From: Favolaschia claudopus | Taxonomy: Eukaryota > Basidiomycota > Agaricomycetes > Agaricales > Mycenaceae | Direction: 5' to 3' | DNA length: 64,000 nucleotides | NCBI GenBank assembly: GCA_037176885.1 | Contig: JAWWNJ010000041.1 | Location: 124,001-188,000, forward strand | In this document: piece after piece, positions 19,979-29,756 of the stretch | Layout: each line of letters starts with the position of its first letter | Position numbering within the stretch: position 1 is the first letter of the stretch | The notes under the pieces: generated by a model | The model's database searches: none | The model's input: only the letters and a program-made list of their open reading frames with translations | Told to the model about the DNA's origin: nothing | Program-made: the position numbers and the translations under genes

Positions 19979-22130
19979 TTCGCCCCCGGAAGAAGGGGCG
20001 CTGCTGATGCCCTGTACTGACCTCGATTCCCATTTTTCTTTCACCTCTTGTCCTCACTCTTCTCACGGATTTGTCTGTACCACCACCGACCAACCTAACG
20101 AAAATCAAGACGCTGGAAACCCTTGTGTATATCCTTCGCCCCCGCCAACTACTTCCCAGCCAAAACAGAACGTTCCCCTGCCTTCTGCAGCACGATATCA
20201 CCAGCACCAGTTCGGCGGAATCCTAGATTCCCCCTTGGTGCTCATGAAGGCTTCGGCACATTCTCCGTTGTCTCCCCCGCCGACGATTCCCACTCTAACG
20301 CACGCGCTGCCCCCTTCGGATGCCCAGGACAGTCAGGTCCCGTCTCTTTTGCTTCCGATTGAAGAGCTTCACGATGAATCTCAATCTTCTCCGAGACCGA
20401 GAACCCCGCAGCTGCTCTCCCCCATTTCTCCGGAATGGCTGCCCACCCGCAAGCCAGAGGAGGAGGAGGATGTGTACACCGTTGATGACTCGAGGCACGA
20501 TTGTGTGCTCATGTCACAGCCTGTGGGCGCTTACGACTATTCTTTCGACTCTGATGCGGATGACGATATCTTGGGCAACGCAGGAACGTTCAGGCGTCCT
20601 GCCTTGCTTCCTCTCGATATTCCTATGTACCAACACAAGGACGAGATGATTCTCGACGATCATGACAACAACTCGGGAGTAGGAGCACCAGAGGGCGTTC
20701 TTCTTGGTTTTCCTGGTACTATGGCGCACCCACACCGTATTGTGGGTGGCCACGACTCGGACGCGGACAGTATATCGCCTTTCGATTACGCCCCGCCGTC
20801 GCCTTCCTCTTCGCGCGACTTTGATTCGCCGTCGCCCATGTCCGAGTCGGACTTCGAAGACGATCTGGGTTTCGGACCGTCCTCGTACATACCTTCGCCT
20901 CTGCGTTCATTTGCATGCCTGTCGCCGGAACTCGACGACCTCGACCTGGACATGGCTCTGGGTCCAGGACTAGGCCTCGCGCCTTCGCCATCGCGTCGGT
21001 CGGTCGCTTCGCTCCCCGATCTCAATGACGAGTACGACGCGCAGTCGTCTCATCATTGCCACTCGGATTCCTGGCCTTCTTTCCTCACCTCACCCCTAGA
21101 TTCATCTTCCTCTTCCGCTGTGGCTGAAGCCACCACTGAGGACTCAGATATCCTGATGTCCCCGCCCCCCAGCGACTCAGACCCAACCCCAGTCTCATCA
21201 TCTCCTATCGGCGACGCTGACGCGACGCTTACCCACCCTCCTGCTAACTCTCTCGGCCTCGACCTGCCCCCCATTTCGCTTCCCTTCAAACCGCCACCTC
21301 CGTCGATTCTCGACCCGTTTACTCCTGCCGAGCTGGTCGCGCGCCTTCCTGCATCCTTCCCGGAAGCGGAGTTGGACGCGCTGCTGGCTGTGCGAGGACG
21401 AGCGCGTGAAGCGTTGGCGGCGTGTGCCGCTGCGCCTAACCACTCTCCGACCAACATGGACGTGGGTTCTGACTCCCCAAACGACAACGACAACAGCGAT
21501 CTCAACAGCAACTCGAGTAGTTGTGGGAATGCCGTTGTCGCTGGTTCCGGTACAGCGGCGCCAAGTGGCGTGCTGGACCACGAATTGCGGAGGAACGTCC
21601 CTAGGGACGCAGGCGAGCCGCGGAGGCGGCGAAAGCGTGCAAAGGAGCTGGGAAGGGAGGTGGACGCGCTTGTCGGGCTTGTGTTGGGGATTCTGCCGCC
21701 AGCGGCGGGATCCGCTGCTAACACTTGCACAGATACTGCTTCTACTTCCGCCCCCACTCTTACACCTCCCGATTGCACCGATGAGCAATCCCTGCATCCC
21801 ATCCCGCCTCTCTCGGAGCCCCCGGCGAAGGATAAAGGCACGGGCGGGATGCGGCTGAGGCGCGAGAAGGCAGGCTTGGCGGGGCTGGAGAGTGTGCAGC
21901 AGTTGGTTGCGAGGATGATTTTGAGGAGGAGGGAGAGGTGTGTGAGGGGGTTGGATGGAGGTGTGGGATGGAAGGCGACGAGGCGGCCGTCGAGTCCGTT
22001 GGTCGTGCCTCGCAGTTTGGATTTAGAAGAGGGAGACGAGGGATGGGGAGACGAAGGTGGAGAGGAGGAGGATGCGGAGCCGCCGACACCTCTCAGTCCT
22101 ATCGCGGACGCGATGGAGCTGGATGGATGA
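19968..22130 (+). CDS. Long Ser/Pro- and acid-rich protein of unknown function
   Basis: One uninterrupted exon of 720 residues. I chose ATG 19968 because earlier in-frame codons include no convincing ATG. Most of it is predicted disorder: Ser/Pro-rich with acidic patches such as EEEEDV and DSDADDD, and many SPS and PLSP motifs. Two ordered islands stand out. One, near residues 460-500, begins FTPAELVARLPASFPEAELD. The other, near 560-600, has a basic run (RRRRKRAKELGREVD) before a hydrophobic helix. Near residue 640 there is VQQLVARMILRRRERC. The basic patches would suit nuclear entry. I recognise no catalytic domain. The 3' flank is strongly pyrimidine-rich. Confidence 0.75.
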   Translation: MLTDSPPEEGALLMPCTDLDSHFSFTSCPHSSHGFVCTTTDQPNENQDAGNPCVYPSPPPTTSQPKQNVPLPSAARYHQHQFGGILDSPLVLMKASAHSPLSPPPTIPTLTHALPPSDAQDSQVPSLLLPIEELHDESQSSPRPRTPQLLSPISPEWLPTRKPEEEEDVYTVDDSRHDCVLMSQPVGAYDYSFDSDADDDILGNAGTFRRPALLPLDIPMYQHKDEMILDDHDNNSGVGAPEGVLLGFPGTMAHPHRIVGGHDSDADSISPFDYAPPSPSSSRDFDSPSPMSESDFEDDLGFGPSSYIPSPLRSFACLSPELDDLDLDMALGPGLGLAPSPSRRSVASLPDLNDEYDAQSSHHCHSDSWPSFLTSPLDSSSSSAVAEATTEDSDILMSPPPSDSDPTPVSSSPIGDADATLTHPPANSLGLDLPPISLPFKPPPPSILDPFTPAELVARLPASFPEAELDALLAVRGRAREALAACAAAPNHSPTNMDVGSDSPNDNDNSDLNSNSSSCGNAVVAGSGTAAPSGVLDHELRRNVPRDAGEPRRRRKRAKELGREVDALVGLVLGILPPAAGSAANTCTDTASTSAPTLTPPDCTDEQSLHPIPPLSEPPAKDKGTGGMRLRREKAGLAGLESVQQLVARMILRRRERCVRGLDGGVGWKATRRPSSPLVVPRSLDLEEGDEGWGDEGGEEEDAEPPTPLSPIADAMELDG

Positions 22131-23477
22131 CGGTGTGTGGCCTGCAGCTTTTTCTGCGTGTTTTGCTTGTCGTTCGGTGGTGGTTGACGTTGCACAATCC
22201 ACATATCCGATTAATCTCGTCTCTTTCCCTGCGCTTGCTTACTTATCTATTCGTTCTCCCGCTGATTTCCCCGTTACTTGTTCTCATCCTCTTCCTGATC
22301 TACACCATTAGGTATCCCTCTCCATACTGTTTACCTCTCATCTGCATTGCCGCGCTGCGTTCAGTAGACACTGCAGTTGTCTCGGTTCTTTCGATCAGTT
22401 CCTTTGCATAAACCTCTCGTCTCGTCCATCATCACACTTAACTATTACGCATCTGATTTGTCTACCTCTGCTCCCGCTCTGCATGTACATATCAACGCAC
22501 ATCTAGTTCCCGCTCCGTCCTCTTTTCTTTTTTCTCTACCCCTCCCTGTGTCACCTACCTTGTATCCCCCTGGGTATTCACAGTAACCCGCGCTTGTTTG
22601 CGACACCCCCCACCGTCTCCCTCCGCCTCACACGATATAGTTGTATTTTTACTTACACTTTTTGTTTGTTGCCCTGCTGCTTACAGTAACTATATACTTG
22701 ACGCGTTGCTTCGGTTTTTGATTGTTTTCTTCTTCCTTTTTTTGTTCTCCACTCAATTTGCCCCGCATATGTAGTGTGGTTGGCGCGACTGACAATGTAA
22801 ATGCTATAACCGATTACCCCGTCTATGTATCTTACACGAATACATGGCGCGGCAGCCTTCTGTTCTCATCCTGCAGCTGAGTCCGGGAGGAGAGTCAATT
22901 GCATGTCCATATTTGGAAATTTTGATTTGTCAGCAACTGGACTTTTATCCTTGCCTCTTGCTTGCCTCTACATTGGAGGATCTCCGTCGCTACTTACTCA
23001 GAGTTGACTCGGAGTAGCACTCACCTTCTCTGACGTCGCACGGATTAGGGCTGCCTCAAGGGTTGAATGACAGGAATACCGCCCTACACGGCCGAAGCAC
23101 ACTCATCCCGCCGCTCTTTCACAACTTCCGAGTCGAGTCCTGGGCCAAACGCACCCTTAGGGCTTTACATCGACGAGGGGTTTGATTATCGGTGCGACGG
23201 TGTCCGTTTGCATATGAGAGACCACCTGTGTGCGGTCGTACGCATATTGATAGACTCTGCTGGCTAAATTGGCAAATGCGTCAAGGGGACCACAGGACCA
23301 CCAGAGCCATCCGCGAAACCCCGACCGTCTGCGGAGCCCAATAGCCGGGTATCCGGGTCTTTGCATGCTTTGTATCCTCCCAGTGCTATCAGAAGCTTCG
23401 TTTCAAGTAGCATCCCGATTCTCGGCTCGCAGCTCTAATGACCCGACACTCTTCGCTGGTCCACGTTGTTGGCTTCT
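22131..23477. other. Intergenic, pyrimidine-rich 3' flank, no supported gene
   Basis: The first 600 bp are C/T-rich, probably 3' UTR of the upstream gene. The open frames here reflect this composition. Confidence 0.45.
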
Positions 23478-23484
23478 TATAAAA
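23478..23484 (+). promoter_or_regulatory. TATA box of the truncated adenylating-enzyme gene
   Basis: TATAAAA lies 64 nt before ATG 23548 and is followed by a C-rich and T-rich tract. The promoter appears intact although the gene body is broken. Confidence 0.45.
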
Positions 23485-23547
23485 GCCCCCTCCTTCCCCC
23501 CCCGGCACACAGTAATTTTTTTTCTTTTCGCTCGCTGTCTCTCCCAG

Positions 23548-24640
23548 ATGCATGTGGAAAGCACAAGCAGCCCAGTGCCTCTCGAAGAGTCTCTCACTTT
23601 CCCTCACCTCCTAGATCGCCAACTAACACAAAGCCCGCATCAAACCGCATATATCTACAATACCCGCACTGGAGAGGTGCCAGCCTCCGTCACGTTTGAG
23701 CGCTACATTCGCTCGATGTACGCCACCTGTCGTCGTATCTTGCGCGAAACGGTGCCTCACACGCCGGTCGAAGGCGGACAGAACACTGTCATCGCCATAT
23801 TGGCTAATACGGGTCAGTCAACGTGGTTGGTATGCTTTGGTCTGGTATTAAGCCATCGATATCAATCCAGACAATATCTCCTGCTGTGAGTTCTTGTATT
23901 CTACCCGGCCTCGCAATTCATAATCGGTGGCAGGTATGATGGTATCGGCAGTCATGCGTGCTGGCTTGGTGCCGTTCTGCGTGTCTCCTTCCGACGCGGC
24001 GGCGGATGTGGCCCAGCTGTTTGAGCAGACTGACACCGCAATCGTATACGTATCTGCCGATTTGAAGGGTATTCTTGCCGACGCACTGGCAGTTTATGAC
24101 AAGGATGTACCTGTCTTCGATTTTGTCGCTTTCAGCGAAGTGCAAGAGGTCTTGGAGGAATCCTCCGACTCCGACTCGGAACCGTTACCGCCGCTCCCTG
24201 CTACAATTGATCTCGACAGTCCCGGACTCATCCTCCATTCTTCAGGTGAACTGTTCATAATGCTGACAAGGGGATATTTGATTGATACATTTCGTTACAC
24301 AGGATCTCTGTTGCTTCCATCGAGGCCAGTCTGTAATTAAGAGAGCATTCAGTGACGGCACCGTGGTTAATTTGTGCTTGCAGACCTACCCCACAGACTA
24401 GTTCTACAAATTTCTTCAATCCCATCGGCAGATTCACAAGATCACTGCAATGAAACTATCAACACTCACACTTCTCCAAACTTGTACATATTCTCGATCC
24501 GTCTGTTCCTCTTATCCTGGTTGATGCTGAAGTGGGGTTATGTAAACAGGCTATATCTCGGCGTGCTCATTCACCTCAGGCCAGAATATTCTGCTAATCT
24601 GTCGGACGACGAGAAGAGATGTCAACTTCTTGAACAGATT
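23548..24640 (+). pseudogene. Truncated AMP-dependent adenylating enzyme (NRPS-like/acyl-activating)
   Basis: Exons 23548-23812, 23871-23885 (15 nt), 23934-24245 and 24303-24340 read as the N-terminal third of an adenylate-forming enzyme: FPHLLDRQLTQSPHQTAYIY, then ANTDNI, MVSAVMRAGLVPFCVSPSDA and DSPGLILHSSGS. The last is the start of the phosphate-binding loop, normally continued as (S/T)xxPK. After GSLLLPSRP the frame stops at 24338. Degraded pieces follow in other frames (DLPHRLVLQ near 24390, then VDAEVGLCKQA near 24520). The active site, C-terminal subdomain and any carrier or reductase domains are gone. A product of about 209 residues could still be made but could not adenylate. Confidence 0.65.
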
Positions 24641-25224
24641 CGGTATTTGCCGTCATTTTCACCTCTATACAAAACAAGTTGAAGTGAAGGTTTTCCAGGG
24701 AAATAATCGAAAAATCCAGCCAAAGATTCCCCTTATTATCGAATACTAGCTATTCCTCGCTCTCAATTGCGAAGATTGAGGTGACTGCAGAAGAAAACAG
24801 CTGATCCAGTCCGCGTAACCGTTCGATGCGCTGACGTCCTGACGATATTTGGGGCAGCGTATAGGAACTAGTAGAAGTTCGGTCATAATTCATGTGGGCG
24901 CCGTATAGTACACTGAAACTACAAGTATTTTTACACAAAGATTACAAGTACTACACCTGCCAACTACACTGGCTAGGAAGGTATTAACACGAATGGTCCT
25001 AACCTCGGCCTGTTCGACCAGGTTCGCCAACCGAGGGAGCATCACGAAGATCACAGCTTGAATGTCAAAGATTGAGGCGCAGTCGCCGCTCCTCACAACG
25101 GTCCACCGTTGTTTTCCTGGATGCAACGTCGCGTTAGACATAAAACCCACAGAAATCATTCGAGTTCATCCCTATAGGAACCTGGTCAACCGATGGAACT
25201 CGGGCGAGTATCGACATACCTGTG
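24641..25224. other. Intergenic, no supported gene
   Basis: Decayed tail of the adenylating-enzyme locus and 3' flank of the BTB gene on the other strand. Confidence 0.45.
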
Positions 25225-26331
25225 CTAATGAGTCAAGTTGGGCCCAAGAGCATTTTTCTTCATCTGTTCTAAGACGTCCCATGACGGTAGCCCATAGGTC
25301 TCCGGAAGCTGGTTCCAGAAAGTTTGTCGAGCATCTTGGTGAATCTCCTTCAGCGTCTTCAAGCATTTCGAACACATGCCGTGGAGCTGCTTCCAATCCG
25401 ACCACTCCCATGTCAACAAAGGGTCGGCAGGATGAGATCGGATGAATTCTCGAATATATTCGAGTCCCTTCCATCTTTCCACGACACACTGCGGAGGATG
25501 TTTGCAACCTGGAATATTTTCTGGGTCGAATAAGAAACGAAGAGCATCAGCCACGGTTCCGTTGCGCTGGACATTGTAGCCTTGAAGAAACGATCGTTGC
25601 TCTTGCATAGTCAGTTTAATCTCCACGCCGTTGTATAGGACGCCATGAAAGGCGACGAGGCCAACTCTGTTGAAGTTAGAAGAAAGAGCATAAAAGGCGG
25701 CAGGTAGAATCCACGGGGCGTCAACTACGCGAGCAAGTTGGATGGCACGGAGCGTGAATGTCGCGTCGCTGGGTGATTCCCATGACTGCTCCTCCAATGC
25801 CGAAGCAGTGATGTCTGGTCGATAGTGATTCAAGAGGTCGAAGCCCGACAGAGTGGTCGGATATCCAGAAGAGAGGTGGTTGAGGGCGCGAGCTCTGAGA
25901 TAATCCACTCCATATTTATTTCCAAGGTGAAGGCATCCAACTGCTGCGTCGAATGTTGTATGAGCCGGAAATGGCATAAAGTATCTGAATAAATTTGAGA
26001 ACAAAGAAGTAGCACACGAATTTCGAGATACCAACTCCGGCTCAAAGATCGCTTTCAAAAACGGGGTAACCTCGACATCGGGGTCCGGTAATTCGACGAA
26101 TGGGTATCCATCCACGAGCCCCGAGTCGGACTTCGGTGGTTGAGGGAATGCAAGCATGTCCCGAAAAACGGGAGAGTGATTAGACAAAGCGCCGCGATAC
26201 ACTCGGTAGAGAGAGTTTCCAGCTTTGATCACAATGCTTCCATCCTCAAACCACAGTTCCCGCACATACTGAGGGTCCTCTGCCTCATTCACGCTCGAGT
26301 GTGCGGGTGGGATGAAGTCAGTGGACATCAT
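25225..26331 (-). CDS. BTB/POZ domain protein (copy 2)
   Basis: Exons 26331-26036 and 25984-25225 give 351 residues. The intron (26035-25985) is 51 nt, a multiple of three and stop-free; its removal gives FEPEYFMPFP, matching FDADFFMPYP of copy 3. Unspliced, the frame stays open and adds 17 residues. The BTB fold starts with LWFDDGSIVIKAGNSLYRVY (FEDGS in place of FDDGN-type words) and continues through VFRDMLAFPQPP and CLHLGNKYGVDYLRARALN. The tail carries CKHPPQC, then CSKC and EIHQDARQ, ending YGLPSWDVLEQMKKNALG. Probable role: adaptor or dimerisation protein, targets unknown. The palindrome array at 26.5-26.8 kb lies directly upstream. Confidence 0.87.
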   Translation of the reverse strand: MMSTDFIPPAHSSVNEAEDPQYVRELWFEDGSIVIKAGNSLYRVYRGALSNHSPVFRDMLAFPQPPKSDSGLVDGYPFVELPDPDVEVTPFLKAIFEPELVSRNSCATSLFSNLFRYFMPFPAHTTFDAAVGCLHLGNKYGVDYLRARALNHLSSGYPTTLSGFDLLNHYRPDITASALEEQSWESPSDATFTLRAIQLARVVDAPWILPAAFYALSSNFNRVGLVAFHGVLYNGVEIKLTMQEQRSFLQGYNVQRNGTVADALRFLFDPENIPGCKHPPQCVVERWKGLEYIREFIRSHPADPLLTWEWSDWKQLHGMCSKCLKTLKEIHQDARQTFWNQLPETYGLPSWDVLEQMKKNALGPNLTH

Positions 26332-26459
26332 GATGCTTGACAGCAAAATTCACCGGTTTGCCGAATCTAATCAACACCGGGTACTTACCGGGTATTGCCG
26401 CTTTCTATACCAAGGCCCTCCGGGCACACCTGGTACCTCTCTCACCAAGGGAGGGGTTG

Positions 26460-26890
26460 TGAATTCTCGTTTGAGTTTTTGGTGAAGCACGTTTTGAGTC
26501 GCATTTTTTTCGTAACCCCCCCCGGGGGGGTTTATGAATTTTGTGCGAGTTGCTCGCAGAATCGAAATTTTTTCACAACCCCCCCCGGGGGGGGTTATGG
26601 ATTTTCGTTTGAGTTTTTGGTGAAGCACGTTTTGAGTCGCACTTTTTTCGTAACCCCCCCCGGGGGGGTTTATGAATTTTGTGCGAGTTGCTCGCAGAAT
26701 CGATTTTTTTTCACAACCCCCCCCGGGGGGGGTTATGGATTTTCGTTTGGGTTTTTGATGAAGCGCATTTTGAGTCGACTTTTTTCACAACCCCCCCCAG
26801 GGGGGGTTTGTGAAATTTCGTTTGAGTTTCTGGTGGAGCGCGTTTCGACTCGCAAATTTCACCTGGGGAGGGTTGTGAAATTTTGCAACC
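26460..26890. repeat. Tandem array with five C8/G7-8 palindromes
   Basis: Runs of eight C followed by seven or eight G occur at 26516-26530, 26579-26594, 26654-26668 and 26717-26732. A fifth at 26791-26806 has an A inserted (C8-A-G7). Palindromes 1 to 3 and 2 to 4 are each 138 bp apart, with alternating spacings of about 63 and 75 bp. The unit is therefore a dimer, and 138 bp equals 46 codons. Between them lie conserved words such as GTTTGAGTTTTTGGTGAAGC and GTGCGAGTTGCTCGCAGAATCGA. Because the period is a multiple of three, frames stay open through it, but no gene is supported. Confidence 0.85.
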
Positions 26891-27918
26891 CCTCCTTTTG
26901 CGAGATGGATGGGACAAGGAAGAGCAAATCCGAGTCCTGTAGATGTGGTTTATGGTTTGATTTAACAATTTTACGTTTTGTGGTGTATGAAAAGTGTTAT
27001 ATCTCAATACCATACTACACCAGTGCCTGTATTACCGCCCACCACCGTACGCCCAGCACGTCCGTCCGCTCCTACCATTGCGCGCGCCGTTGCTCATTGC
27101 CCCACGCTCTCAACCCCCCGATACCCCGTGCCACCTATCTCTCTTCCCACCGCAACTCTGTGGTGCTGCTGCAGAATTGCCTTGAGTTTCGTGGATCGCG
27201 GATGGTGCATATCGGAGAGTCGAGACGGCAGATAGCTCTGGTGTAGTCAGTGACAAAGCGGAAGGTAAAAAATGAATGAAACATACCTTACTTGTCAAAT
27301 CGAACTGACCGCAGTAGATAAAATCAACTTCTTGATTGAGTGTAGACCTGGTGGATCTAGAAGTCGGATGATTATACAGGTATCATTCAGAAGGGCCCTT
27401 CGTTCTCTCGTGCACGGCGATCAGCAAAGGCGGTCGCAGACGGCGGCAAATCGGGCCGAACAGTAGAAGGGCCTGAAACGGTGTAAATAGAAATGCGGCA
27501 GACCTTATAGCACGGACGAACCTATATCATCGTGCGACCTTTTGCTAGGACGAATCGAGCCCGTAGGCACTGAGCCAATAAGCGGTCAACAGAGCGGAGG
27601 GACGGGGGTACAAGCCGCTCACGATCATCGGGCCCACGCTTTCGTGTCACGGACTCGGAAGGCGACGAGTCAACATGGGGGGAGTGCGGTATACTGGCAG
27701 AATCGTCCTCTACGGGGCGCATGATGCAGTCGGACACACAGTGTAGAGGGGGTGAGGGACGAGTTTCCCGAGGTTCTATGATAGCTTCAACGGACGGTTG
27801 GCGGGACATGGCGACAGAATGTACTTAGGCAATTGACGGGGGCGCATGCCTCTTATTATTAAGAGGTCGTGCAAGGCATTAGGCAGTGCAGCAACGTGAC
27901 AACATCAATCAGGTGTAT
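26891..27918. other. Intergenic, no supported gene
   Basis: Short frames only. A small hairpin (CCTCTTA...TAAGAGG) occurs near 27850. Confidence 0.45.
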
Positions 27919-27925
27919 TATATAA
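27919..27925 (+). promoter_or_regulatory. TATA box of the F-box gene at 28008
   Basis: TATATAA lies 83 nt before the ATG. Confidence 0.4.
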
Positions 27926-28007
27926 TCAGTTGTGCTCGACCTAACGTTCATTTGGTTTGGAGACCTGGACCTAGAACGGTACCAGGAACTTGACACTGAC
28001 CACGAAG

Positions 28008-29580
28008 ATGAACCCACCCATCCCTCGCCCGATTCCCTATCTGGACATACTTCCAGCCGAGCTCTGGATCGCTTGCTGGAATTTGTGCTCCAATTCAGAG
28101 GTTCGGAGCATCTCAGCGGTGTGCAAATTGTTTCGTTCAATTTGTTTGCCGCTCTTGCTTCGGGACCAAGTGCTCGACGTCTCGCCCTCCGCGAGGGTCA
28201 CCAGCGGAGACTGGGCGGCACGAGGTCAGCAATTAAAAGTACTGGCCAACAGACTGGACGACCTAGTCGAATATGCGCCATTAGTGCGCTCATGGAAGGC
28301 CGCCATTGGTTTGTCCGTCAAGGAGAGCACTGTTCACACCGACATTGAGGACTGGTGCTATTTCGACAGAATGTACAATAGGATCCTCACAGTATTTGGC
28401 GCAACACTGGGTCTCTACAGGAATCTGTACTGTTTGCATCTCGAGTGGTTCGTCCTAGACGAACCTTTCTTAGCCACACTTGCTGCGCTGCAGATGCTAG
28501 AGGAACTTGTTCTGCAGAATTGCGACCTTGCTTCTTATGGAGACGGGCTCTGGCTTAGACTGAAGGCGTTCACCGAACTAGGCTCATACAGCACAGCGGA
28601 CAGTCTGCGCATAGCGGATCCAATATGTTTGCAAACTCTCAGACTTCAAGGCGGTGATATCTTTCGCTCGATGATCGTTGGCTTCGGGCCAGCACCGACC
28701 TTTACGCAGCTCGTGGACTTCTCACTGGAGGAGCTCACCAACATCACGACTTTCTTCGGGGTCCTGAAGCGGTGTCCTCGTCTCGAAAGTCTGAAAATCA
28801 CATCCATAGCTCGCACTGCTTTTCTCAGCCTGGATTCCGCCTTTGCAGATTTCATCGAACCGACTTGGATCCCACTCTTACGCAGCATCGCAGCACCTTC
28901 GATCGCACTCATACGAATGATAGTACCACATCGGCCTGTCAGGGATGTGGTGATCTACGGCTCTCGAATGCAGAGCCCTCCATATCTTCCAGCGGAGGAG
29001 GTTATCCTCTTACTCATGGACATCGCATCCAGTGTCGCCCCGCTGCACTCCCTTGTCCTCCCCGGTACGGATCCAACACTGGCGTGTTTTGCTTTCATTA
29101 CCCGACATTTCCCTCACCTAAGGAAACTGTCGATGATTATCCAGGAGACGGGTAAAGAACCTATAGAGGGTGTACCCGATTCGTTGATGTGGCACTATGA
29201 TCACAACGGATATCCAAGAGAACGCTTCTCGGATTCTTTCCCGGTTTTTCGCAGAAACCAATTGCCCGATATTACCAGTGCTTCAAACATCCATGTACGT
29301 GTGGCTATAGCTTTTTTTTTCCATTCGCATCGCTGATCCTGAGCGTCTGCAGAACATATTACGTTGGATATTCGGAGAAGATATTACGCTGCCAGTTGAG
29401 CTGGAGGTTTTGGAGCTGGAAGCCGATGTCCTGGTGCATGACCCCTTCACCGCGAAACAGCATTGTCAAGTTGCAAAGGCCATGCGACGGCTGTGTCCGG
29501 ATCTACGGGAGCTACGTCTCCATCGGACCACGTTCAGGCGAACAGGCAACGGCTGGAATGATACCAGCAGCGATGCGTAA
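28008..29580 (+). CDS. F-box protein with leucine-rich C-terminal part
   Basis: Exons 28008-29294 and 29353-29580 give 504 residues. The F-box (about residues 9-50) reads LDILPAELWIACWNLCSNSE and ends with the usual small-residue/aromatic core (VCKLFRSICLPLLL). The rest is an irregular run of leucine-rich segments, e.g. LQMLEELVLQNCDL, CPRLESLKITS, FPHLRKLSM and CPDLRELRLH. F-box proteins link substrates to Skp1-Cul1 ubiquitin ligases through the F-box; the leucine-rich part would bind the substrate. It is not closely related to the F-box cluster at 32-40 kb. It is tail-to-tail with the nitrate transporter gene, with 176 bp between stops. Confidence 0.85.
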
Positions 29581-29756
29581 CTCTAAGAGGGAGAATCTGG
29601 TTGCTCTTGGTTTCAATTATTATCGGAGAGGCAGGAATGAGGGAACTGAAGTGTAAGTAGACGCAGCTTCGTGGTTGACATCTCAGTCCAATTTTGTCGC
29701 ATCTATCCTTGAATTCGAGTCAATGGCATAACAAGCGTTTCACAAATTATTCCTAT

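Noticed and set aside
21053..22204. A 383-codon frame antisense to the Ser/Pro-rich gene
   Set aside because: It mirrors the codon composition of the + gene, has no domain, and the + strand gene has acidic/Ser patterns typical of real proteins.
14642..24640. Secondary-metabolite cluster (oxidase plus adenylating enzyme)
   Set aside because: The two loci are 7 kb apart with unrelated genes and a transposon-like element between them, and the adenylating enzyme is broken.
26460..26890. CRISPR-like array
   Set aside because: The units are palindromic dimers without variable spacers, and the host is a eukaryote.
26395..27246. A 283-codon frame through the palindrome array
   Set aside because: It stays open only because the repeat period is a multiple of three; the translated repeat has no protein-like features.
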